In this document: piece by piece, positions 25,132 to 33,943 of the stretch
Layout: each line of letters begins with the position of its first letter
Numbering within the stretch: position 1 is the first letter of the stretch
Source of the DNA: Chromobacterium sp. ATCC 53434
GTDB taxonomy: Bacteria; Pseudomonadota; Gammaproteobacteria; Burkholderiales; Chromobacteriaceae
DNA: 64,000 nt
Direction of reading: 5' to 3'
Assembly (NCBI RefSeq): GCF_002848345.1
Contig: NZ_CP025429.1
Span: 1,798,001 to 1,862,000 of the forward strand
Translations under genes and position numbers: made by a program
Notes under the pieces: generated by a model
What the model saw: only the letters and a program-made list of their open reading frames with translations
Database searches by the model: none
Told to the model about the DNA's origin: nothing

Positions 25132-26925
25132 ATGAAGCACCTGAAATGGTTGCCTGTGCTGGCATTGGGCGCCTCGCTCGCGCCGCCGGCGCTGGCGGCG
25201 GACCCGGCCAAGGTGTTGAGGGTGGCGTTCAGCGCCCCGGAAACCGGCTTTGACATGGTCAAAGTGCACGATGTCTATTCGATGGCAGTCGGAGAGAACA
25301 TATTCGACGGCCTGCTGACCTACGACTACCTGGCCCGGCCGTTGAAAGTGGTGCCCAACACCGCCAGCGCGATGCCGGAGGTGTCGGCGGACGGCAAGGT
25401 ATTCACGTTCAAGATCAAGCCCGGCATCTATTTCGCCGACGATCCGGTGTTCAAGGGCAAGCGGCGGGAGTTGACCGCCGCCGACTACGCCTACACCTTC
25501 AAGCGCTTCGCCGATCCGAAGAACAACGCCCCGAACGGCGCGTCCTATACCGACTTCATCGCCGGCCTGGACGAGGCGGCCAAGAAGGCGGGCAAGACCG
25601 GCAAATTCGATTACGACACGCCGATTCCCGGCCTGCAGGTGCTGGACCGCTATACGTTGCGCATCGTGCTGAAGAAGCCCAATTTCGGCTTCCTGTACAC
25701 CGTCGCGGCCAAGGACGCCGGCGCGGTCGCGCGCGAGGCGATAGACGGCTACAGCCAGGACACGCTGTCCCATCCGGTCGGCACCGGCCCCTTCATGCTG
25801 AAGGAGTGGAAGCCGGGCAGCCGCATCGTGCTGGTGGCCAATCCGGGCTTCCGCAAGACCGTTTTCGACGGCCTGCCGGGCAGCGAGCCGGGCGACGCCG
25901 AAATCTATCAGGCGCTGAAGGGCAAGTCGCTGCCCCAGGTCGGGCGCGTCGAGATCCGCATCATCGAGGAAGACCAGCCGCGCTGGCTGTCCTTCATGAA
26001 CAAGCAGCTGGACTGGATCGTCGTGCCGAAGTCGGCGATGAAGTCGGCGCTGAACATCAATCCCGACAATCCGTACGACACCACGCTGCGTCCGGCGCTG
26101 GCCAAGCGCCATATCCGCCTGAGCCACACCCTCGGCCTGGACAGCACCTATGCCTACTTCAATCTGAAGGATTCCGTCGTCGGCGGCTACGGCAAGGACA
26201 GGGTGGCCTTGCGCCGCGCCATCGCGCTGGCCTATCCGCTGAAGAAGGAAGTGATCCCGCTGCTGTACGGCAATCAGGCGATTCCGATGCAGGGCCTGGT
26301 GCCGCTGGGCATGGTGGGCTTCGACCCGCACTTCCAGGGACAGGTCGGCTACGATCCGGCCACCGCCAACGCGCTGCTGGACGAGTTCGGCTACAAGATC
26401 GGCGCCGACGGCTACCGCACGCGTCCCGACGGCGCGCCGCTGGTGATCGAGCAGGCCACCCAGTCCTCGGCCTCCGACAAGCAGTTCAACGAGATCTGGC
26501 AGAAGGCTTTCGACAGCATCAAGATCCGCGTGCGCTTCAAGACCGCCAAGTGGAACGAGAACCTGAAGGCCGCGTATTCCAACAAGCTGCAGATGTGGAG
26601 CCTGGGCGGTTCCGCGTCGACGCCGGACGGCGACGACTTCGTGACCGTTTTCTCCTCGCGATCGATAGGCCAGGGCAATCTGGCCGGTTACCAGGTGGCC
26701 GCTTTCGACAAGCTGTACGACGCCTCGCAAGTCCTGCCGGACGGGCCGGAACGCCAGGAGCTGTACCGCAAGATGAACCGGCTTGTCGCCGCGCAGCAGC
26801 CTTACATACTGGGCGTCACCCGTTTCTACAACGAATTGACCCAGGGTTATGTCAGCGGCTTCAAACGCCATCCGATTTCCGCCCAGGCCGGCTTCTGGCG
26901 CTATGTGGACGTCGCGCCGCATTGA
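25132..26925 (+). CDS. Peptide ABC transporter substrate-binding protein
   Basis: A 597-aa periplasmic binding protein of the family 5 (OppA/DppA/YejA) type. MKHLKWLPVLALGASLAPPALA is a clear Sec signal peptide. The mature part has the family phrases VGENIFDGLLTYDYL, LTAADYAYTFKRFADP and HPVGTGPFMLKEWKPGS. ATG 25132 is 12 bases after AAGGAG (25114-25119); the in-frame ATG at 25120 abuts the Shine-Dalgarno and is unlikely. It supplies ligand to the two permeases and fused ATPase that follow. The size and the fused ATPase recall YejABEF-type systems; the exact peptide is unknown. Confidence 0.88.
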   Translation: MKHLKWLPVLALGASLAPPALAADPAKVLRVAFSAPETGFDMVKVHDVYSMAVGENIFDGLLTYDYLARPLKVVPNTASAMPEVSADGKVFTFKIKPGIYFADDPVFKGKRRELTAADYAYTFKRFADPKNNAPNGASYTDFIAGLDEAAKKAGKTGKFDYDTPIPGLQVLDRYTLRIVLKKPNFGFLYTVAAKDAGAVAREAIDGYSQDTLSHPVGTGPFMLKEWKPGSRIVLVANPGFRKTVFDGLPGSEPGDAEIYQALKGKSLPQVGRVEIRIIEEDQPRWLSFMNKQLDWIVVPKSAMKSALNINPDNPYDTTLRPALAKRHIRLSHTLGLDSTYAYFNLKDSVVGGYGKDRVALRRAIALAYPLKKEVIPLLYGNQAIPMQGLVPLGMVGFDPHFQGQVGYDPATANALLDEFGYKIGADGYRTRPDGAPLVIEQATQSSASDKQFNEIWQKAFDSIKIRVRFKTAKWNENLKAAYSNKLQMWSLGGSASTPDGDDFVTVFSSRSIGQGNLAGYQVAAFDKLYDASQVLPDGPERQELYRKMNRLVAAQQPYILGVTRFYNELTQGYVSGFKRHPISAQAGFWRYVDVAPH

Positions 26926-26946
26926 GCGCCTGAGTGAGGGAAAAAC

Positions 26947-27888
26947 ATGTTTGCATATATCGTTCGCCGTCTCTGGCAAATGATCCCCACGATGCTGGGC
27001 GTCATGCTGCTGGTGTTCGTGCTGTTCAACTGGGTGGGCGGCGATCCCACCTACATTCTGGAAGGCAAGCGCCTGACGCCGGAAATGATCGCCAATTTCC
27101 GCGCGCAGATGGGGCTGGACAAGAGCCTGCCGGAGCAATTCTTCCTGTTCGTCAAACAGGTGCTCAGCTATGACTTCGGCAACTCCTGGGCGACCCAGCA
27201 CTCGGTGGCCCACACGCTGGCCACCCGCGTCGGCCCGTCGCTGATGCTGGCCGGCGGCCTGCTGGTGCTGGAGCTGTTCACCGCGCTGCCGATCGCCGTC
27301 GCCGTCGCCTATTTCCGCGGCGGCCTGACCGACCGCATGGTGACGCTGATCTGCACGGTGGCGATGTCGGTCAGCTCGCTGGTCTACATCATCGTCGGCC
27401 AGTACCAGCTGGCCTTCGCCTGGGACCTGTTCCCGGTGATGGGCTGGGACGACGACAGCGTCGCCGCCAATCTGCTGCTCTATCTGCCGCTGCCGCTGCT
27501 GCTGGGCCTGTTGGTGTCGCTGGCGCCCAGCGTGCGCTTCTACCGCAGCTTCGTCGTCGAGGAGCTGAACCACGACTATGTCCGCACCGCGCGCGCCAAG
27601 GGCCTGTCGGAGCCTGCCGTGCTGTTCAAGCACGTGCTGCGCAACGCGCTGATCCCGGTGGTGACCAATGTCACGATGTCGTTGCCCTTCCTGATGCTGG
27701 GCTCGATGCTGCTGGAGCGCTTCTTCGGCATTCCCGGCATGGGCAACGAGTTGCTGAACGCGGTGGACAAGAGCGATTTCCCGGTCATCAAGGCCATCAC
27801 CATCACCATCGCCGCCGCGGCCATGGTGTTCAATCTGCTGGCCGACATCCTGTACAAGTGGATCGACCCGCGCGTGCAATTGAAGTGA
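26947..27888 (+). CDS. Peptide ABC transporter permease (DppB/YejB type)
   Basis: A 313-aa inner-membrane permease with about six helices. The N-terminal MFAYIVRRLWQMIPTMLGVMLLVFVLF is typical of the DppB/OppB side. The EAA loop is seen as ELNHDYVRTARAKGLSEPAVLFKHVLRNALIP. It forms the channel with the permease encoded 16 bases downstream. Starts 21 bases after the binding-protein stop, in the same operon. Confidence 0.92.
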   Translation: MFAYIVRRLWQMIPTMLGVMLLVFVLFNWVGGDPTYILEGKRLTPEMIANFRAQMGLDKSLPEQFFLFVKQVLSYDFGNSWATQHSVAHTLATRVGPSLMLAGGLLVLELFTALPIAVAVAYFRGGLTDRMVTLICTVAMSVSSLVYIIVGQYQLAFAWDLFPVMGWDDDSVAANLLLYLPLPLLLGLLVSLAPSVRFYRSFVVEELNHDYVRTARAKGLSEPAVLFKHVLRNALIPVVTNVTMSLPFLMLGSMLLERFFGIPGMGNELLNAVDKSDFPVIKAITITIAAAAMVFNLLADILYKWIDPRVQLK

Positions 27889-27904
27889 GCGGGGGAGAAC
27901 GATA

Positions 27905-28957
27905 ATGACGACATTGCAGAATACCGCCGGCGGCGCGCCGGCGGCGCCGTCCCGCAGCCTGTGGGCGCTCGGATGGCAAAGACTGAAGCGCGACCGCGTC
28001 GGCTTCGTTTCGCTGTGGGTGGTGCTGGCCTTTATGGCGCTGGCGCTGGCCAGCTGGCTGGGCCTGATCGGCCGCGGCTGGAACGACGAGATCGCCGTGT
28101 CCTACGCGCCGCCGACTTCGCTGTTCCAGGCGCAGAAGGCGGCCGCGGTGGCGCATCCGCGCAAGCCGGCCGCCGAGCCGGCGGCCGAGGGCCTGCTGCC
28201 GTCGGAAGATCCGATCTGGGCGGAAACCCAGAAGGCGCGCCAGAACCGCGGCCAGTACGTGCTGCCGGAGGCGAAGAAGGCGGAGTCGCTGACCTTCGGC
28301 GCCGACCAGCGCGGCCGCGACATACTGGACAAGGTGATCAAGGGCACGTCCACCTCGCTGTTCGTCGGCTTCTTCGGCTCGATGCTGGCCATCGTGATCG
28401 GCACCGCGCTGGGTGCCTGCGCCGGCTTCTTCGGCCGCAAGACCGACGACTTCCTGATGTGGTTCTACAGCGTGTTCACCGCGATGCCCGACATGCTGCT
28501 GCTGCTGGCCTTCGCCGCGGTGGCCGGCCGCGGGCTGGGCACGGTGATCCTGGTGTTGTCGCTGACCACCTGGACCGGCGTGTTCCGCCTGGTGCGCGCC
28601 GAGTTCATCAAGCTGCGCTCGCGCGAGTTCGTGCAGGCGGCCGACGCCATCGGCGCCAGCAGCGCGCGGCGGATGTTCGTCCACATCCTGCCCAATATCT
28701 CCCACTTGCTCTTGGTGCAGTTTTCCTTGCTGATGGTGGGCCTGATCAAGTACGAGGTGATCCTGTCCTTCCTCGGCTTCGGCGTCGACGTGCGCCAGGT
28801 CAGCTGGGGCTCGATGCTGGCCGAGGTGCCGGAGGAGCTGATGCAGGGCTACTGGTGGCAGCTGGCGATGGTGGTGGTGTTCATGTCGCTGCTGGTGACC
28901 GCATTCAGCATGTTGACCGATGCGCTGCGCGACGCGCTGGACCCGAAGGTAAAGTGA
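27905..28957 (+). CDS. Peptide ABC transporter permease (DppC/YejE type)
   Basis: A 350-aa permease. After a first helix (WLKRDR-type start, then VSLWVVLAFMALALASWLGLIG) comes an unusually long periplasmic segment rich in Ala/Pro/Glu (about residues 60-135) before the core helices, a feature shared with YejE. The EAA loop is EFVQAADAIGASSARRMFVHILPNISH. It pairs with the upstream permease. The ATPase gene starts 10 bases after its stop. Confidence 0.9.
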   Translation: MTTLQNTAGGAPAAPSRSLWALGWQRLKRDRVGFVSLWVVLAFMALALASWLGLIGRGWNDEIAVSYAPPTSLFQAQKAAAVAHPRKPAAEPAAEGLLPSEDPIWAETQKARQNRGQYVLPEAKKAESLTFGADQRGRDILDKVIKGTSTSLFVGFFGSMLAIVIGTALGACAGFFGRKTDDFLMWFYSVFTAMPDMLLLLAFAAVAGRGLGTVILVLSLTTWTGVFRLVRAEFIKLRSREFVQAADAIGASSARRMFVHILPNISHLLLVQFSLLMVGLIKYEVILSFLGFGVDVRQVSWGSMLAEVPEELMQGYWWQLAMVVVFMSLLVTAFSMLTDALRDALDPKVK

Positions 28958-28967
28958 GGATCACACC

Positions 28968-30674
28968 ATGAGCAATGACAATCAAACCTTGCTGTCGGTC
29001 CGCGAGCTCCGGGTGCGTTTCCGCCAGGAGGACGGCGGCCGCTTCGAGGCGCTGAAGGGCGTCAGCTTCGACATTCCAGCCAACCGCACGGTGGCGCTGG
29101 TCGGCGAATCGGGTTCGGGCAAGTCGGTGACGTCGATGGCCATCATGCAGCTGCTGCCGCAGCAGGGCTGCGAGATCGACGCCGGCAGCCAGCTGCTGTT
29201 CCAGGGCAAGGACTTGCTGAAACAGAGTCCGGCCGAGCTGCGCCGGCTGCGCGGCAAGGACATCGCGATGATTTTCCAGGAGCCGATGAGCTCCTTGAAC
29301 CCGGTGTTCACCGTCGGCGAGCAGATCGTCGAGACGCTGACGCTGCACGCCGGCCTGAGCCGCGGCGCGGCGTGGAAGCGGGCGGTGGAGCTGCTGCGCG
29401 AAGTGGGGCTGCCGGAGCCGGAGAAGCGGGTGAAGCGCTACCCGCACGAGTTGTCCGGCGGCCAGCAGCAGCGGGTGATGATCGCGATCGCGATCGCCTG
29501 CGAGCCCAAGCTGTTGATCGCCGACGAGCCGACGACGGCGCTGGACGTGACGATACAGAAGCAGATCCTGCAGCTGATCGCCGATCTGCAGAAGAAACAC
29601 GGCATGTCGGTGCTGTTCATCACCCACGATCTGGGCGTGGTCGGCGAGTTCGCCGACGAGGTGGTGGTGATGCGGCACGGCGTGATCCGCGAGCAGGGCA
29701 CGGTGGAGCAGATCTTCGAGAACCCGCAGGACGCCTACACCAAGGCGCTGCTGTCGTGCCGTCCGAACCTGGACCGCCGGCCGGAGCGGCTGGCGGTGAT
29801 AGACGACTTCCTGAAGCCGGGCGGCTATGTGGAGCCGGCGGAGCGCGCGCGCGGCTACGCGGCCGGCGACGAGATCGTGCTGGACGTGCAGGGCCTGTGC
29901 AAGAGCTTCGACATCCGCGAGGGCCTGTTCGGCAAGCGGCAGTTCCACGCGGTGCAGGACGTGTCGTTCAAGCTGGCGCGGGGCAAGACGCTGGGCATCG
30001 TCGGCGAGTCCGGTTCGGGCAAGACGACGGTGGGGCTGACGCTGGTGCGGCTGCACCAAGCGACGGCGGGCCGTGCGCTGTTCCACGGCCAGGACCTGAT
30101 CGGCATGAGCGCCAAGGCGTTTCACGCGTACAAGAAGCGCATCCAGATCATCTTCCAGAACCCGTATGCGTCGTTGAATCCGCGCTTCACGGTGGAGCAG
30201 ATCCTGACCGAGCCGATGCTGTTGCACGGCATCGGCCAGGATGCGGGTCAACGGCGCCGTCTGGCGCAGGACCTGCTGGACAAGGTGGGCCTGCCGGCGG
30301 GCGCCTTGGCGAAGTATCCGCACGAGTTCTCGGGCGGGCAGCGTCAGCGCATCGCGATCGCGCGCTGCCTGACCTTGAAGCCGGAGGTGTTGATCTGCGA
30401 CGAGTCGGTGTCGGCGCTGGACGTGTCGGTGCAGGCGCAGGTGTTGAACCTGCTGCAGGACCTGCAGGACGAGTACAAGCTGTCGTATCTGTTCATTTCG
30501 CACGATCTGGCGGTGGTGAAGCACATCTCGGACCAGGTGCTGGTGATGAACCAGGGCAGGGTGGTGGAGCAGGCGGACGCGGACGTGATCTATCGGGAGC
30601 CGCAGGACGGCTACACGAAGAAGCTGCTGGGCGCGATTCCGCAGGGCTGGAGCGCGGCGCTGGCGCCGGCCTAG
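28968..30674 (+). CDS. Peptide ABC transporter fused double ATPase (DppD-DppF/YejF type)
   Basis: A 568-aa cytoplasmic protein made of two complete ABC domains. The first has Walker A GESGSGKS (46-53) and signature LSGGQQQR. The second has Walker [10 protein letters not shown] (about 345-353) and signature FSGGQRQR. Both carry the peptide-transporter C-terminal extensions with [18 protein letters not shown] sequence. It powers import by the two permeases. Last gene of the operon, followed 20 bases later by a strong terminator. Confidence 0.94.
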   Translation: MSNDNQTLLSVRELRVRFRQEDGGRFEALKGVSFDIPANRTVALVGESGSGKSVTSMAIMQLLPQQGCEIDAGSQLLFQGKDLLKQSPAELRRLRGKDIAMIFQEPMSSLNPVFTVGEQIVETLTLHAGLSRGAAWKRAVELLREVGLPEPEKRVKRYPHELSGGQQQRVMIAIAIACEPKLLIADEPTTALDVTIQKQILQLIADLQKKHGMSVLFITHDLGVVGEFADEVVVMRHGVIREQGTVEQIFENPQDAYTKALLSCRPNLDRRPERLAVIDDFLKPGGYVEPAERARGYAAGDEIVLDVQGLCKSFDIREGLFGKRQFHAVQDVSFKLARGKTLGIVGESGSGKTTVGLTLVRLHQATAGRALFHGQDLIGMSAKAFHAYKKRIQIIFQNPYASLNPRFTVEQILTEPMLLHGIGQDAGQRRRLAQDLLDKVGLPAGALAKYPHEFSGGQRQRIAIARCLTLKPEVLICDESVSALDVSVQAQVLNLLQDLQDEYKLSYLFISHDLAVVKHISDQVLVMNQGRVVEQADADVIYREPQDGYTKKLLGAIPQGWSAALAPA

Positions 30675-30693
30675 TCCGTTTCCCGGTCGAGAC

Positions 30694-30720
30694 AACCGGC
30701 CCCGCGGGGCCGGTTTTTTT
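30694..30720 (+). terminator. Rho-independent terminator of the peptide transporter operon
   Basis: AACCGGCCCCG/CGGGGCCGGTT, an 11-bp perfect stem, runs directly into seven T. A textbook terminator, four bases from the 3' end of the convergent gene. Confidence 0.95.
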
Positions 30721-30724
30721 GGGC

Positions 30725-31099
30725 TCAATTGTCGGCGAAGTCTATCAGCATCGCCCACTCGGTCTGCGGGCAGGCGGTATACCTGACCCTGGCCTTGCCG
30801 TCGCCGCCGGTGACGTCCAGCAGGCCGCCGTCGGGCAACTGGCCGATGGACAGCTGGTAAAAGCCGTCGCCGCCCTGGCCGTAGGCCGGGCCGTCGGCGA
30901 AGATCACGCCCAGCATCCGCTCGGCGCCGGGGCCGTGCCAGCTCGTGCCGATTTCGACGGTCCAGTCCGGCGGCAGCCTGTAGCCGCGCTGCAGCGGCTG
31001 GCCGTCTATCAGCAGCGCCTGGCCGTCCCAGGCCGGATCGCCGTCGATGTAGATGTCGTGGCTGGAGTGGTTCTTCACCGTCACGGTGGCCAGGCTCAT
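30725..31099 (-). CDS. Hypothetical cytosolic protein, 124 aa
   Basis: I do not recognise this family. The start at 31099 (MSLATVTVKNHSS) has AGGAG at 7 bases; the frame is open upstream to 31141, but that start has no support. The protein has no signal peptide or membrane helix. It alternates short strand-like stretches with Gly/Asp turns (YIDGDPAWDG, DGQPLQRGYRLPPDWTVEIG, VTGGDGKARVRYT), so it is probably a small beta-sandwich. The opening, VTVKNHSSHDIYI, is like small beta proteins that bind other proteins or lipids. No functional context from neighbours. Confidence 0.6.
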   Translation of the reverse strand: MSLATVTVKNHSSHDIYIDGDPAWDGQALLIDGQPLQRGYRLPPDWTVEIGTSWHGPGAERMLGVIFADGPAYGQGGDGFYQLSIGQLPDGGLLDVTGGDGKARVRYTACPQTEWAMLIDFADN

Positions 31100-31260
31100 C
31101 GGTTTCTCCTTGCGGATGAATGCCTCGCCAGAATAAGGCAAGATGCGGCGGCGGGCCGGCCGGCGCCGTCCTTTCAGACAGGCGTTGGCGGCCGGTCGGG
31201 ACCATGAGATATTGGCGGGTCATTGATGCCCCTGCGGGGCGGAACGATAGGGGAATGATG

Positions 31261-31560
31261 ATGAAGAAATGGATGGTGATGGCCGGCATCGCGTGCTCGT
31301 GCGCGGCGCAGGCGGCGGAGAAGCCCGCGCTGCCGGACGGCGCCTACGGTTTCGACTGGTATGGCAACACGCCGTGCCGCAAGATGGACAAGGAGACGCT
31401 GCGGCGTTTCAAATCCTGCGAGAGCGGCGGAAGCGGCTTCGGCGACGGCGTGCTGCCACTGCTGACTTGTCGTCATGGCAAGAATGATGAGTGGGTGATC
31501 TACGCCAGCAAGGCGCAATGCCGCGACGAGCGAGAGACGATGGAGGCCAACGCGCCGTGA
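31261..31560 (+). CDS. Small secreted protein with four cysteines
   Basis: A 99-aa protein with signal peptide MKKWMVMAGIACSCAAQAA. The ~80-aa mature part has four cysteines (TPCRK, KSCES, LTCRH, AQCRD), likely two disulphides formed in the periplasm. Two in-frame ATGs lie just upstream (31255, 31258); 31261 is best spaced from AGGGGA. Composition KPALPDGAYGFDWYGNTPCRKM resembles small periplasmic proteins of unknown role. No homologue recognised. Confidence 0.6.
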   Translation: MKKWMVMAGIACSCAAQAAEKPALPDGAYGFDWYGNTPCRKMDKETLRRFKSCESGGSGFGDGVLPLLTCRHGKNDEWVIYASKAQCRDERETMEANAP

Positions 31561-31578
31561 GCGCTTAGCCCTTAGTCC

Positions 31579-32460
31579 TTAGCCCTCGGCGGGCGGCGCG
31601 ATGCCGTCCGCCAGCTGTCGCAGCAGCCATCCGGCCGCCGCGCCCATCGGCCGCCGCGCCGCCCAGACCAGGTCCACCGGCATCCGCTTCGGCCAGCCGG
31701 CCACGTCCAGTTGTTTCAATTCCCCGCCGCCGAAGCTGTCCACCAGCCAGCACGGCAGCTCGGCCCAGCCGACGCCCAGCCGGGCCATGTCCAGCAGCAT
31801 CAGATAGCTGGGCGCATACCACTGCCGCTGGCCGGAGTCGGCCGGCGTCTTGTCGCCATAGGTGTTCAGCCGCAATTGGCGGTGCCGGCCGAGCAGCGCC
31901 TCGTCGACGCGCCCGCTCGCCGCCAGCGGATGGCGATGGGCGGCGTACAGCGCCAGCTCGCTGGCCTCGCGCTGGCGCTGGTGGCGGATGTCCGGCGGAT
32001 AGCGGTCCAGCGCGCCGACCAGTCCCAGCTGGGCGCGGCCCGACAGGATCAGGTCCAGCACGTCCTCCTGCTCGCCGACCAGGCATTCGAGCTCCAGCAG
32101 CGGATAGCGAGCCTCCAGCAGGCAGGCCACGTTTTCCAGCGTCCGGGACTGGAAGGTGTCGGACAGCACGATGGTGAGCCGGGTTTCCACGCCGGCGCCG
32201 AGCTGCTCGGCCTGTTGCCGCAGATCCTGGCTGGCGGCGATGATCTGGCGCGCCTGCGGCAGCAGCAACTGGCCGGCCGGCGTCAGGCCGGGAATGCGGG
32301 TGCCTCGGTCGAACAGGACGCAGCCCAGGTCGATTTCCAGATTGGCGATCGCCTCGCTGACTGTGGGCTGGCTTTTGCCCAGTCGGCGCGCGGCGGCGGA
32401 AAAGGAGCCTAGCTCGGCGGCGTAGACGAAGGCGGTGACGGCGTCGATGGAGAGAGTCAT
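31579..32460 (-). CDS. LysR family regulator next to efflux genes
   Basis: A 293-aa LysR protein: winged helix at 1-60 (FVYAAELGSFSAAARRLGKSQPTVSEAIANLEIDLG) and an effector domain. It is divergent from a PACE efflux gene at 32550. That is the known arrangement for AceR/AceI-type systems, in which the LysR protein senses the exported amine or biocide and activates the pump. A 15-bp perfect palindrome with T-N11-A spacing touches its start codon. Confidence 0.9.
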   Translation of the reverse strand: MTLSIDAVTAFVYAAELGSFSAAARRLGKSQPTVSEAIANLEIDLGCVLFDRGTRIPGLTPAGQLLLPQARQIIAASQDLRQQAEQLGAGVETRLTIVLSDTFQSRTLENVACLLEARYPLLELECLVGEQEDVLDLILSGRAQLGLVGALDRYPPDIRHQRQREASELALYAAHRHPLAASGRVDEALLGRHRQLRLNTYGDKTPADSGQRQWYAPSYLMLLDMARLGVGWAELPCWLVDSFGGGELKQLDVAGWPKRMPVDLVWAARRPMGAAAGWLLRQLADGIAPPAEG

Positions 32461-32475
32461 ATCGGTTTAACCGAT
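32461..32475. promoter_or_regulatory. LysR-type operator
   Basis: ATCGGTT-T-AACCGAT is a perfect 15-bp palindrome containing T-N11-A (32462 to 32474), the LysR consensus. It directly precedes the LysR start and lies about 75 bases before the divergent PACE gene. Confidence 0.7.
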
Positions 32476-32549
32476 GGTTTATATTTTTATAGTATCCGAA
32501 ACGCCAATCATAATGCCAAGCATCGCACTTTTGGAGCAAGGAACAGTCC

Positions 32550-32999
32550 ATGCATGCTACGGACAAGAAACTGGCGGAGCGCGTGCTGCACGCGGTGCTG
32601 TACGAAGTTTGCGCGATGGCGCTGCTGGTGCCGCTGGCCTCGCTGGCGATGGACAAGGATATTGTCCATATGGGCGCGCTGGCATTGATGATGTCGACGG
32701 CGGCCATGTTGTGGAATATGGTGTTCAATATGTTGTTCGAGCGCCTGGAGCGCCGCTTCGGCTGGCGTCGCACGGCGTCGGTGCGCTGTCTGCACGCGCT
32801 GGGTTTCGAGGGCGGCCTGGTGGTCCTGCTGGTGCCGCTGGCGGCCTGGTGGCTGGACAGCAGCTACTGGCAGGCCTTCTTGCTGGATCTGGGCTTCTTC
32901 GCCTTCTTCCTGCCGTACACCTATGTGTTCAACTGGCTTTACGATCATCTGCGCGCGCGCCTCGTCGCCCGGAGGGGTCTGGCCGCTGCCGTGGAGTGA
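32550..32999 (+). CDS. PACE family multidrug/biocide efflux transporter
   Basis: A 149-aa inner-membrane protein with four helices arranged as two tandem bacterial transmembrane pair domains. The first has the conserved acidic residue Glu19 (VLYEVCAM) and WNMVFNMLFERLERRFGWRR; the second repeats the pattern (LHALGFEGGLVVLL and YTYVFNWLYDHL). The family exports chlorhexidine, acriflavine and short-chain diamines using the proton gradient. A divergent LysR gene is the probable regulator. The SMR gene follows after 3 bases. Confidence 0.88.
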   Translation: MHATDKKLAERVLHAVLYEVCAMALLVPLASLAMDKDIVHMGALALMMSTAAMLWNMVFNMLFERLERRFGWRRTASVRCLHALGFEGGLVVLLVPLAAWWLDSSYWQAFLLDLGFFAFFLPYTYVFNWLYDHLRARLVARRGLAAAVE

Positions 33000-33002
33000 T
33001 TG

Positions 33003-33335
33003 ATGAAAGTCTGGCTGTTCCTGATCGGCGCCATCCTGTCCGAGGTGGTCGCCACCTCGGCCCTGAAGGCCTCGGACGGTTTTACCCGCTTGTGGCCGTC
33101 GCTGCTGACCGCCGGCGGCTATCTGCTGGCCTTCTATCTGCTGTCGCAGACGCTGCGCCATATTCCGGTCGGCGTCGCCTATGCCTTGTGGTCCGGCATA
33201 GGCATCGTGCTGGTATCGCTGATCGCCTGGCTGCTGTACGGCCAGAAGCTGGATCCGGCGGCGATCGCCGGCATGGGGCTGATCATCGCCGGCGTGGCGG
33301 TGATCAATCTGTTCTCCAAGGCCTCGGCGCATTGA
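33003..33335 (+). CDS. SMR family multidrug efflux protein (EmrE-like)
   Basis: A 110-aa, four-helix small multidrug resistance protein. The proton/drug-coupling Glu14 is present ([14 protein letters not shown]), as are [18 protein letters not shown] and [16 protein letters not shown] 33003 comes directly after the PACE stop codon, so PACE and SMR are co-transcribed. It works as an antiparallel dimer exporting quaternary cations in exchange for protons. Confidence 0.93.
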   Translation: MKVWLFLIGAILSEVVATSALKASDGFTRLWPSLLTAGGYLLAFYLLSQTLRHIPVGVAYALWSGIGIVLVSLIAWLLYGQKLDPAAIAGMGLIIAGVAVINLFSKASAH

Positions 33336-33737
33336 GCGGCGGCGCGCCGACGCGCCGCCTTGCGGCGTGTTGCGCCGCGCCGCGTATTGCCATTGGATTA
33401 TCGGCGGCCTGGCAGGCCGGGTTTTTACCAACGAATTGCATAATTTCCCCATCATGAAATGACAATGTATTTTTAATTTTGTCGTTTCTATCCAGATATT
33501 TGGCGGGCGCTTCCCATCGGGCTCGCCCGTCGAATTGTTGAATATTAGCAATCGCTCAGTTGCTTTTTGCGGCAGTGTATTCCGATATGCCGTATTTCAA
33601 ATATATTTACATTCCCATTTTGCATTCATTACAATCAATGGTTTATCGGAAATTTCCGATCGTACATATGTGTCAGAAGGTCACGTGATCACTACAAGAG
33701 CGATGACCTGCTGAATTCTGAAACTCATCCATACTGT
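33336..33737 (+). other. AT-rich control region of the cellulose operon
   Basis: About 400 bases without a supported gene, noticeably AT-rich compared with both sides. A frame is open from 33567 but has atypical composition and no Shine-Dalgarno. The region holds a 16-bp perfect palindrome (33645-33660) and a smaller one, GTGATCAC, at 33685-33692. It probably carries the bcs promoter and regulator sites. A TTGCAT at 33620 is the only candidate -35. Confidence 0.5.
33645..33660. promoter_or_regulatory. Perfect palindrome upstream of bcsR
   Basis: ATCGGAAA/TTTCCGAT, a gapless 16-bp inverted repeat 78 bases before the bcsR start. Its form suits a dimeric regulator of the cellulose operon. Confidence 0.5.
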
Positions 33738-33932
33738 ATGCATAAAGACACTTCGCGTTTGCGTATCCACTTGCAGTGCCCGGATTTTCACTATCAGGAA
33801 ATAGGCCAGGATGCCGCGGTGATCGAGGTCTGCGAACGCTGGCCTTTGCTGAAGGCGATTTATTGCGGCGCCGGGCCGGCGCAAGGGGATGGGGCGGCGT
33901 ACGAGCGCGAAGTGGCGAGCGATACGGCTTGA
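33738..33932 (+). CDS. bcsR: Cellulose biosynthesis protein BcsR
   Basis: A 64-aa protein at the head of the bcs operon. Its central ICDAAVIEVCERWPLLKAIY-like stretch (actual residues near 25-45, with the invariant RWPLL) matches BcsR/YhjR, which is about 62 aa in E. coli. BcsR binds BcsQ and is needed for assembly of the cellulose secretion complex. ATG 33738 has no strong Shine-Dalgarno. The stop overlaps the first possible ATG of bcsQ by one base. Identification rests on the motif plus position. Confidence 0.7.
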   Translation: MHKDTSRLRIHLQCPDFHYQEIGQDAAVIEVCERWPLLKAIYCGAGPAQGDGAAYEREVASDTA

Positions 33933-33943
33933 TGGAGCGAAAC

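Noticed and set aside
25027-27879. A 950-codon open frame opposite the peptide transporter genes
   Set aside because: Antisense shadow of the binding protein and first permease; His/Gln/Val/Arg-rich repeats typical of antisense GC-rich frames.
33567-33737. An N-terminal extension of bcsR
   Set aside because: AT-rich, Cys/Ile/Tyr-rich translation without a ribosome-binding site; BcsR proteins are about 60 aa, matching the ATG at 33738.
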